Shown here: piece after piece, positions 18,237 to 25,442 of the stretch
Position numbering within the stretch: the first letter of the stretch is position 1
Layout: each line of letters starts with the position of its first letter
Source of the DNA: Pseudorhizobium tarimense
Lineage (GTDB): Bacteria > Pseudomonadota > Alphaproteobacteria > Rhizobiales > Rhizobiaceae
Length of the DNA: 64,000 nt
Reading direction: 5' to 3'
Assembly: GCF_022968135.1 (NCBI RefSeq)
Contig: NZ_JALJRA010000011.1
Location: 1 to 64,000 of the forward strand
The notes under the pieces: generated by a model
Told to the model about the DNA's origin: nothing
The model's database searches: none
Seen by the model: the letters and a program-made list of their open reading frames with translations, nothing else
Program-made: the position numbers and the translations under genes

Positions 18237-18752
18237 ATGATCGACCACCACGCAGCAAGCCCCGACATGGAGCTGATCGTGCACGGGCCCAGCGGCCGGA
18301 ACAAGCCGGAGACCCGTCTCTGGCTTCGTATGCTGTCGACGACGCGGTTGATCACCAACGAGATCCGCAGGCGCCTTAGATCGCAGTTCGGTGCGACCTT
18401 GCCGCAGTTCGATTTGATGGCCCAGCTGTACCGGGAAGAGGCGGGGCTGCGCCTCGGTGAGCTCTCCCGGCGAACCATGGTGACCAACGGTAATATCACT
18501 GGTCTGGTGGAGCGGCTCGAGGCAGATGGGCTGGTCAAGCGCACCACGCATGACCAGGATCGCCGCGTCACCGTCGCCAAGCTCACCCCGGCCGGCATCG
18601 ACCGTTTCCTGTTGATGGCCGCCGCACACGAAGAGTGGCTGCGCGAGCTCCTGCAGGATGCCGGCGACGAAGCTGTGCAGTCCCTCTGGGTCAACATCGG
18701 GTACCTCAAGGCTTCCGTGTCCGCCCATCTTTCAGGCGAAGAAGCGGAATAG
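18237..18752 (+). CDS. MarR family transcriptional regulator (probable aminobenzoate regulator)
   Basis: A 171-residue winged-helix regulator. LRLGELSRRTMVTNGNITGLVERLEADGLVKR is the recognition-helix region and DQDRRVTVAKLTPAG the wing with the D-x-R motif. MarR proteins commonly repress aromatic catabolic operons and are released by an aromatic acid or its CoA ester. It is divergent from the monooxygenase/reductase operon across 170 bases containing the palindrome at 18104-18113. Ligand and targets are inferred from position and the shared promoter motif. Confidence 0.88.
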   Translation: MIDHHAASPDMELIVHGPSGRNKPETRLWLRMLSTTRLITNEIRRRLRSQFGATLPQFDLMAQLYREEAGLRLGELSRRTMVTNGNITGLVERLEADGLVKRTTHDQDRRVTVAKLTPAGIDRFLLMAAAHEEWLRELLQDAGDEAVQSLWVNIGYLKASVSAHLSGEEAE

Positions 18753-19326
18753 GCATGGGATCGGCCCCTTGACGCTCCTTCCTGTCTGAGCGATCCGCAG
18801 TTGTGGCAGAGAGAGCTCGTCTTTCGCAGCTTCTGTTCCTGAGGCCCCACCTTCTATGTAGCCGCTGGGTCGTAGCCGCCTGACGTAGACCAAATAATCT
18901 TTAGATCGGTGGACAGCTTTCAACTCGCTGTCAGTTGATGAAGTTTCTCATCACAGGCGACCTCGTTGAAGAGAAGTGTGCGCTTGATCAACGCGGAGGC
19001 GATCCGGCGGCGGCGTTCTGATCGCGGAGTAGGGGCAGCCGAACTTGGGCTACGAGTCGAAGGTGCTTCCCTGGACGGGACGCTGAGGTGGAACCGCGGC
19101 GCTCGGGGTTCGAGGCGCTCAGGTGAGCAATCGCTTTCCTCATGAGTCGAAGGCAAGGCAGTTCTTTGACGATAGTCAATAATTTAACAATGACTTAATC
19201 AGTGTGGACAGATATATTCCAAAGTAGTAGGTTGGATTACAGCTCGACGTGGATCTACGGGGGGTCGCAAGTAAGGCAGTGAAAATCGGAGAAAAGCCGT
19301 AACTTCTGATCTTGGAGGGGGAAACT
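18753..19326. other. Gene-poor spacer before the LuxR-type regulator
   Basis: About 570 bases without a convincing gene. Short open frames exist on both strands, but none has a recognisable motif plus a ribosome site. The last 150 bases are AT-rich (around 19170-19230) and may hold the promoter of the following regulator. No repeats, RNA genes or mobile-element ends were seen. Confidence 0.5.
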
Positions 19327-20106
19327 ATGGACACCATCGCGAGTGCATATGGAATAACTCCTTCGCGGGTAATGCGATCTGGCAAGGAGGGGCATGAGAG
19401 CGCAGTTGATGTGGATGGTTTTGTCTCGCCGGAACCCGGCAGAAGCTGTCTGTTGCTTCTAGACAGTCGAACGCTCGACCGCGAATGTCTAGCGAAAGCG
19501 CTGATCGGCCGCGGGCTTGACAAGCAAGTGATCGCCATTGGTTCGATTGACGAGTGGAACAGGGAAAAGGACCTCTATCCTTCGATAGACGCGGTCCTTT
19601 TCAATATCGGCGGACGTCATGCAGACGATCCGTTCATGGGGCGAGACATGGCGTATCTGCAGGCGGAGTTCCCCTCTTTGCCGATCGTTGTCTTGTCAGA
19701 CTCGGACGAGCTGTCGCATGTGCTGAAGATGCTGGAACACGGGGCTCGAGGTTTCATTCCCTCATCCGTGGGCGTCGCGGTATGTATCGAAGCACTTTCC
19801 TTGGCCATGGCAGGCGGTATTTTCATCCCAGCCAGTGCGGTGCAGGCCATGCGTCACCTCGTGGCTGAACCATCTGGGTCTGATGCTCGATGCCTGAACG
19901 GCATGTTTACTCCGCGTCAGGAGGCCGTATTGGATGCCCTTCGAAAGGGGAAGGCAAATAAGATCATTGCCTACGAGCTGAACCTCCGCGAGAGCACCGT
20001 AAAGGTGCACATCCGGAACATAATGAAGAAGCTTAACGCGAGAAATCGTACAGAAGTGGCGTATAAGCTGAACGATCTGTTCTACAAGGCAAATCAGAAG
20101 CACTAG
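19327..20106 (+). CDS. LuxR/NarL-type regulator with degenerate receiver
   Basis: A 259-residue DNA-binding protein. The first about 150 residues resemble a response-regulator receiver (CLLLLDSRTLDRECLAKAL..., LPIVVLSDSDEL, HGARGFIPSS), but the phosphorylation-site position reads AVLFNIGG, with Asn93 where Asp is expected. The C-terminal part is a LuxR helix-turn-helix: FTPRQEAVLDALRKGKANKIIAYEL then ESTVKVHIRNIMKKLNARNRTEVAYKL. The ATG at 19327 follows a strong GGAGGGGG. The nearest plus-strand genes are the glycine-rich protein and the type I secretion genes, so it is a candidate regulator for them, responding to something other than phosphorylation. Low-GC codon choice near its end suggests transfer. 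Confidence 0.8.
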   Translation: MDTIASAYGITPSRVMRSGKEGHESAVDVDGFVSPEPGRSCLLLLDSRTLDRECLAKALIGRGLDKQVIAIGSIDEWNREKDLYPSIDAVLFNIGGRHADDPFMGRDMAYLQAEFPSLPIVVLSDSDELSHVLKMLEHGARGFIPSSVGVAVCIEALSLAMAGGIFIPASAVQAMRHLVAEPSGSDARCLNGMFTPRQEAVLDALRKGKANKIIAYELNLRESTVKVHIRNIMKKLNARNRTEVAYKLNDLFYKANQKH

Positions 20107-20219
20107 CGCTTCAGGCGCGGAATGCTATCAGGTAGTCAGAAGGCCTCTACTGCAGCGAAGCACTACTTACTCCTTGAATAAGATGTGCGCCGAGGCAACC
20201 AGACATCTCCTTGTCTTGA

Positions 20220-20702
20220 CTACTGCGGGAACTTGTACCGATCCGTGATCTCCCAGAAGGTTCGGTTGATATTCGCCAGCGAGGCAATGCTGCTCTTGAT
20301 CCGGTTGATTTCGGTCTCGTCCAAAGCTTCGATCTTTCCGTATTTTATAGCATCCCTGCTCTCAAAAATGCGGAGAGACTGCGTCAGGGCAATCTCGCCG
20401 GCAGGATCGAAAGAGTAGATGCAGTGATTGTACTTGTTACGGAGCTTTGCCTCATCGCCGAGCCGACGGGTGGCATCGAGGATCTCTGCACGGCAGCTCG
20501 GCTCAATCCTTTGCATTTTGGCCAGGCGCTCCACCAGATCCATTCGAGCGCGGGGCGTGTTGAGCGTCAGGAAGATGACGATTGCAGTTTCTTTGTCGAC
20601 GCCGGCGAGACCCGCGATCATGTGGATCAATAAGCTCTCTGTATTTGTCCAAGTATAGTTCAGCTGACCGATCAGGAGGAGGAGATCCTTGAACTTCGAC
20701 AT
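20220..20702 (-). CDS. Hypothetical protein, 160 residues
   Basis: Not recognised as a named family. The ATG at 20702 starts MSKFKDLLLLIGQLNYTWTN and has AAGGAC and GGAGG upstream; a long in-frame extension to 20936 is low-complexity and unlikely to be translated. The protein is predicted soluble and mostly helical, with no signal peptide or membrane segment, a central TLNTPRARMDLVERLAKM and a Lys/Arg-rich RRLGDEAKLRNKYNH. It is transcribed away from the secretion genes, and its link to them is unknown. Confidence 0.6.
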   Translation of the reverse strand: MSKFKDLLLLIGQLNYTWTNTESLLIHMIAGLAGVDKETAIVIFLTLNTPRARMDLVERLAKMQRIEPSCRAEILDATRRLGDEAKLRNKYNHCIYSFDPAGEIALTQSLRIFESRDAIKYGKIEALDETEINRIKSSIASLANINRTFWEITDRYKFPQ

Positions 20703-21667
20703 GTCCTTCAGTCCTCCTGCGCACGGCGCTGTGTGGGCAATGTGGTCAGGGCTATCAGAAGCACCGCTACCTCCCTTTGGTGTGGATCCCGAGCTTCGAG
20801 TTCGTGTGGTAGATGCGGACCCGTCCTGCATTTTCTGCCAGTCTCTAGTCGCGGGCAATACGGTTATTTTTTGCATTTCTCCACAAGCCGAGTGCGCGGA
20901 TTTCGGTCCTGAATCGTGGGCTGGCCCAATGCGCAAGGTTGATTGGAGCGGCGACCGTCACAAATGCCTCGCTATCCTCCCTGGTTAGAGGATCTCACGC
21001 TCCGAAATCCGCTTGCGCAGAACCTCCACACATGTCGGCGATGAAGGTTAGGCGGTTCGCGATCGACAACTCGAAGGCGCGTTGCTGATACCGGACGAAG
21101 TTGGCCCTGCCGTGCCGCGCCGGCATTAGCCTGCTTCAGCAGGATCGCTGGCGCCGCGCTAGTGCAAGAGCAGATAATCGGTTAACCCGAAAGAAGCTGT
21201 TGAAAGAGCGCAATAGCCTCGAATCCAACGCCTAAGATCGACTTCTTCAGACAGGCTCCTCCAGCCAAGCGGCTGTTTTTCCGCATATTTTTCTGCCGTT
21301 CCTGAACCTCGCGTCACAGGTCTAGCGGGTAGGGTTCTACCTCCCCCTTCTGACTGAGCCCGCCCATCAAGCGGCGTAACGATCCTCGCTAGAAGGCCAG
21401 TGGCTTACCCGAATAGGGATCTTATCGATCCGAGTGCTCGGGCGCACACTTCGGGCTGTGGTGCGCATACGTCCGGCGAGGAGGCTGGACCACCGACCAC
21501 TTTCGCAACAGCCAAAGGGAGGACCTTTCATAGACAATTCAATGCTGTGTTTCGCCGCGGCGCTGTAAAGGCTCCGCATTATTCACATCATCGCACTCTC
21601 GCAGCAAAGACCCCAAGGAGATGAAGGGTGGTCACGTTGCGGCGATCGAACGAAAAAGGACACGATC
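20703..21667. other. Long gene-free region upstream of the glycine-rich protein gene
   Basis: About 965 bases with only short shadow frames. Seen here: a small inverted repeat GCGCAC/GTGCGC at 21442-21466, a weak stem CAGCC/GGCTG followed by five T at 21262-21280, and an ordinary ribosome site (AAAGGA) at the right end. No RNA gene or transposase was recognised. Such a long leader before a secreted-protein gene could hold distant regulatory sites or a small RNA, but I cannot show one. Confidence 0.45.
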
Positions 21668-23332
21668 ATGTCTGGCAAGAACAACCACCATGGGATGAAT
21701 TTCTACCCGTTCCCGAACGATCAGGAGCAGGATCAGTGGCAAGGCCAGGATCAGTGGCAGGATCAGGATCAGGATCAAGATCAGGACCAGACCAGTACTC
21801 AGACACAAACGAGTAACTCGGCCAACCTTAATGGAAATGCCAACCTAAACGTCGATGCCAATCTCAACGCTAATGCAAACTTCAATGCGAGCAAAAATAT
21901 CAACGAAAACATCAACACGACGACTGTCAACGTTGATGTGAATGTTGACGCGACGATGGAAGAGCAGCTTCCTGACGACAATGACTTCGCCGACATTGAC
22001 GTGTACGGTGGCGGCTCTGTCGATGGTGTCTTCAATGTGAACTTCGAAGACATTCTCAACGGCGCTCTCGGAGGAGAGGGCAATGACGTCGCCAATGTGC
22101 TGAACCAAGTCGCGAACATCCAGGACGACGACCAGCTCGGCTCTGCATCCGTGGCTAACAACAACCCGTTCACCCTAAACCAGACGTCTCACGGCGGCTT
22201 TGCCGTGGCTAGTGACGGCATCAACGCCGGTGGCTCTGGTGGTGACGGTGGGAATGATGCCGATGCAGACGGCGGCGATGGTGACGAAGGGGGTAACTCT
22301 TCCGGCGGCACGGCGTTTGGAGGCATCGGAGCGGGCGGCCAAGCTGGAAGCGCAGCACTCGGTGGCATCAGTGTCGGCGGCCTAGCCGCTGGTGGCTACG
22401 GTGACAGTGGCGACGCCACCGGCGGTGCTGCTGCAGGCGGCACTGGCGAAGGTGGGCAGGGTGCCCGCGGCGGAGACGCCCTCGGCGTAGGGCTTGGGCT
22501 TGGTCTCGGACTTGGTGCGGGGCTTGCTTTCGGTGGCGAAGGTGCCTCCGGTGGCAGCAGCAATGCTGGGGATGGCGGTAACGGCGCCGATGGCGGCGAT
22601 GCCGACGGAGGTAACTCCGCCGATGGGGGCGCCGCTGCGGGCGGGGCTGTCACGCCTCTCGTGGGCTCTCTCGGACTGATCAACCCTATCATGGTCAATG
22701 GCAATGACGGCGGCGAAGCGACCGGCGGCGATAGCGATGGTGGCGATGGCGGCGGTGCTGGCTTCGGTGGCTCCGGAGGCTTCGGCGGTGCCAGTGGTGC
22801 AGCCGGAGCAGGTGGCGACGGTGGTGCTGCAGCTGGAAACGGGACTGGGACCGGCAATGGAAGCGGCAGCGGAGTTGCCAACGGTGGTGCCGGTGGCGAT
22901 GGTCTAGGCGGGGCTGGCGGTGATGCAACCGCCGGCGATGCGGCAACCGGTGCCGCAACAGGTGGAACTGGCTGGGCCGGCGGCGGTGACGGCGGAGCAG
23001 CCCTCAGCGGTGCCTGGGCAGATGGGTTCGGCGGTGATGCCTTCGGCGGTTGGTCGATGGGCGGTGCCGGTGGCGCTGGTGGCGCAGGCGGTACGGCAAC
23101 GACCGGATTCGGCGGAGCTGGCGGTGCCAACGGCTCCTGGGGCTCGGATAATGGTGATGATGGCTATGTAACCGGCACGAGTTCTGCGTCGTCGGATGCA
23201 GGCATCGACACCAGTGCTTTCAACCAGGACATCGTTCTGGGAGCCAACCTGCAGCAGAACGCAATCGACATGACCATCGTCGGCGGCAGCCTGACCAGCA
23301 ACGTCATTGGTGAGGACGACGACGCCGCCTGA
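21668..23332 (+). CDS. Glycine-rich low-complexity protein, probable type I secretion substrate
   Basis: A 554-residue protein of unusual composition with three zones. Residues about 18-45 are a Gln/Asp-rich run (alternating D and Q). Residues about 48-100 alternate Asn with hydrophobic residues (NLNGNANLNVDANLN...). Residues about 185-505 are almost wholly Gly, Ala, Asp, Ser and Asn in GG-rich triplets. The C-terminus, FNQDIVLGANLQQNAIDMTIVGG followed by an acidic tail, is ordered and resembles motifs in the next protein. There is no Sec signal and no canonical GGxGxDxUx RTX repeat. AAAGGA lies eight bases before the ATG. With a T1SS ABC exporter and HlyD adaptor immediately downstream, export by that system is likely; an extracellular matrix or surface role is speculative. 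Confidence 0.7.
   Translation: MSGKNNHHGMNFYPFPNDQEQDQWQGQDQWQDQDQDQDQDQTSTQTQTSNSANLNGNANLNVDANLNANANFNASKNINENINTTTVNVDVNVDATMEEQLPDDNDFADIDVYGGGSVDGVFNVNFEDILNGALGGEGNDVANVLNQVANIQDDDQLGSASVANNNPFTLNQTSHGGFAVASDGINAGGSGGDGGNDADADGGDGDEGGNSSGGTAFGGIGAGGQAGSAALGGISVGGLAAGGYGDSGDATGGAAAGGTGEGGQGARGGDALGVGLGLGLGLGAGLAFGGEGASGGSSNAGDGGNGADGGDADGGNSADGGAAAGGAVTPLVGSLGLINPIMVNGNDGGEATGGDSDGGDGGGAGFGGSGGFGGASGAAGAGGDGGAAAGNGTGTGNGSGSGVANGGAGGDGLGGAGGDATAGDAATGAATGGTGWAGGGDGGAALSGAWADGFGGDAFGGWSMGGAGGAGGAGGTATTGFGGAGGANGSWGSDNGDDGYVTGTSSASSDAGIDTSAFNQDIVLGANLQQNAIDMTIVGGSLTSNVIGEDDDAA
21719..21790 (+). repeat. Tandem CAGGAT hexanucleotide repeat inside the glycine-rich gene
   Basis: Imperfect tandem copies of CAGGAT (with GATCAG and TGGCAG variants) encode the alternating Asp-Gln run near the N-terminus. 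Because the unit is six bases, slippage would change tract length without shifting the frame. Confidence 0.75.
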
Positions 23333-23359
23333 CGCGGATCACCAAACTAACGTCAAATA

Positions 23360-23388
23360 GGATCTGCGCGACCATCTCGCGCAGATCC
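23360..23388 (+). promoter_or_regulatory. Perfect 12-bp stem-loop between the two secretion-locus genes
   Basis: GGATCTGCGCGA pairs perfectly with TCGCGCAGATCC across the loop CCATC. No T-run follows. It lies 28 bases after the glycine-rich gene stop and 50 bases before the next start, a position typical of RNA-stabilising or partial-termination structures that make the upstream, abundant product exceed the rest of the operon. Confidence 0.7.
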
Positions 23389-23437
23389 GTCCATCAGAAC
23401 CTCGCCATCAACGGGATCCTTTCAAGGAGCAATCATC

Positions 23438-25429
23438 GTGATTGGCATGGACAAGATCACCGAAGAGATTTCCCACTTCATCGGGATATTCCAAACCACC
23501 TTGGAAGAGGCGAGACAAAGGGAAAGCTACGATGACTTTGCCTTTTCGCCTCCTCGACAAGACCTTCAGACAAACAGCGGTGAAAGCGAAACCTTCGCGG
23601 CACCGTTCGACTTGCTGGGGTATGAGCCATTCCTTGCCTATCGGTCGATCACACCGGTCTTTCCAGGCGCGCCGTTTTGGGAACTTCCGTCACCTGTGAT
23701 GATCACACAGTCGGTGGTTGAAGGGCGGGAGCTGCGCTCCTCCGATGAACCATTGGTGAAACGCGCGCCAGATACTAAAGTGGCAGCCGAGGTTGAGACG
23801 CCATCAATCGAGCCGGTCGGATCAGTCGCCAACTACATCCAGCAGCACATTATCCTCAGCGACAATGACGTTTTCTCCATTGGAAACCACGGCTTCGTCG
23901 TTGTGGGTACGTCGATGACGCCAAGATCGCTACTTGATAAGGCAGAGATGATCACATCCCTGTCTCCGATCGCCGATGTCCAAGCTCCAGGGTCAGCTGA
24001 CGAGATGATCGCGCTTGTCAAAGCCGTTGCCGAGGCGCTGGATGTCGCGACACCTGAAGGCGACTGCCTTGTCGCGCAGGGCGGCGCTCTTGATGGAAGC
24101 TATGTCAATGGAGAGTTGGTGACGGACGTACCTCAGCTCGAGGATTATCATTCATTTAATGATGAGGAAGACGAAATCGAGGAGGATATTGGCGTTTTCG
24201 GCGATGCCGATGGACCGCTTCTGGTCACGGGTGGACCTCTTGCCGAAGCTTCAGTCACCATCAAGGCGGGTGACAATGTGCTGGTCAACAACGTCATCCT
24301 CGAGACTCTCTGGACCGGTGCCAAGGTCACTGCGGTCGTCGGTGACCACATTGAGGTAAATGCTGTTGTCCAAGTCAATGCAGTCTGGGATGCGGACGAT
24401 CTTGGTGCAGCGGTCTCGGGCTGGCACGGCGGTGATCCCAACCAACTCTTCAACATTGCAAGCTTTGAGCGTGAGATCGCAGTCGTTGAAGGGCAAGGTG
24501 CGGCTTCCGATGCTTCCCCCGCCTTCTGGACAGTTACGCGCATTGACGGTGATCTGATGATCGTCAACTGGATCGAACAATATACCTTCGTCAGCGATCA
24601 GGACGTTGGAGTCATTTCTGCGTCGGGAGGGCACGCCACGGTCGTCAGCGGCGGCAACAACGGCATCAATCACGTGTCGATCTACGAGTTGGGCTTTGGC
24701 TACGACGCAATCATCATTGGCGGGTCGGTGTATGACGCGAGCATCATCCAGCAGTTCAACATACTTTTCGATTCCGACAACGTTGATGGCGTCGGTGGCT
24801 TCGAAACGTCCGCGGCGGGGACCGCGGCATCATCCGCCAACCTCCTTTGGAACCAGGCGACGATATTGAACATCGGTACTGCTGACAGATTCGAGGGACT
24901 GCCCCAAGACTACTTGGACGCGGCGATGTCGGCCGCTGACGGAGAAACAGAACTGTCTTCTGACATTCTACATGATCCAGCATTCTCGGGCCTCGCTGGC
25001 TTGCGCGTGCTTTATATCAGCGGTGACATGATCAACGTACAGATGGTGCGGCAAACCAACATCGTTGGCGACGATGATCAGATCGCCTTGGCCATGGATA
25101 CGATAGCACCGCAGATTGGGGTTAACTTCGTTGTAGAGACTGGAGCCAACACGCTGGTCAACAACGCTGCTATCTTGGACATGGACGCTTTAGGCAAGAC
25201 TTATGTCGGCGGTGAACAGTACTCGCAGGAGACTCTCATCCAGGCGGAGTTCATCTCCACGCGCCCCGAACTCGGGGGGCAGGATCCGACCCTGCTGGCA
25301 AGCGAAGCGGTTCTTTTTCTTGATGACACAATGCTCGAGCCCGATCCCGAGCCTGCTCCGGGCGTCGTGATTGTTGCCGATCATACTCAGAGCCAGGACG
25401 ACGGCTTGCAAACAATGTTGGCTCACTAG
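23438..25429 (+). CDS. Large repeat protein of the type I secretion locus, unknown function
   Basis: A 663-residue protein without signal peptide or membrane segments. From residue about 130 onward it is built of degenerate repeats: a G-x-N-x-L-x-N-x-A/V-x-I half, then a half reading V/I-x-G-G/D-x-h-x-x-N-x-V/I-x-Q-x-N-h-h-x-D-x-D (examples: GDHIEVNAVVQVNAVWDADD, GGSVYDASIIQQFNILFDSD, GDMINVQMVRQTNIVGDDD). This suggests a beta-solenoid with acidic, possibly Ca-binding turns. The N-terminal 120 residues are different and acidic. A GTG start at 23438 is chosen because AAGGAG lies eight bases upstream; the ATG at 23447 is too far from it. It precedes the exporter by 13 bases. Similar rhizobial proteins are, as far as I recall, simply labelled type I secretion protein. 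Confidence 0.7.
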   Translation: MIGMDKITEEISHFIGIFQTTLEEARQRESYDDFAFSPPRQDLQTNSGESETFAAPFDLLGYEPFLAYRSITPVFPGAPFWELPSPVMITQSVVEGRELRSSDEPLVKRAPDTKVAAEVETPSIEPVGSVANYIQQHIILSDNDVFSIGNHGFVVVGTSMTPRSLLDKAEMITSLSPIADVQAPGSADEMIALVKAVAEALDVATPEGDCLVAQGGALDGSYVNGELVTDVPQLEDYHSFNDEEDEIEEDIGVFGDADGPLLVTGGPLAEASVTIKAGDNVLVNNVILETLWTGAKVTAVVGDHIEVNAVVQVNAVWDADDLGAAVSGWHGGDPNQLFNIASFEREIAVVEGQGAASDASPAFWTVTRIDGDLMIVNWIEQYTFVSDQDVGVISASGGHATVVSGGNNGINHVSIYELGFGYDAIIIGGSVYDASIIQQFNILFDSDNVDGVGGFETSAAGTAASSANLLWNQATILNIGTADRFEGLPQDYLDAAMSAADGETELSSDILHDPAFSGLAGLRVLYISGDMINVQMVRQTNIVGDDDQIALAMDTIAPQIGVNFVVETGANTLVNNAAILDMDALGKTYVGGEQYSQETLIQAEFISTRPELGGQDPTLLASEAVLFLDDTMLEPDPEPAPGVVIVADHTQSQDDGLQTMLAH

Positions 25430-25442
25430 GGGGAGTTAAGTC

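Noticed and set aside
18920-19156. Minus-strand frame of 78 codons between marR and the LuxR-type gene, as a transposase remnant
   Set aside because: Some basic stretches, but no DDE or other transposase motif and no inverted repeats.
21262-21280. CAGCC/GGCTG stem followed by five T, as an intrinsic terminator
   Set aside because: Only five base pairs, and no plus-strand gene ends nearby.
22396-23130. Minus-strand proline-rich open frame within the glycine-rich gene
   Set aside because: Antisense of Gly codons necessarily reads as Pro; no ribosome site or independent evidence.
21668-23332. Glycine-rich protein as a classical RTX toxin or PE_PGRS protein
   Set aside because: No regular GGxGxDxUx nonapeptides and no PE domain; composition alone is not enough.
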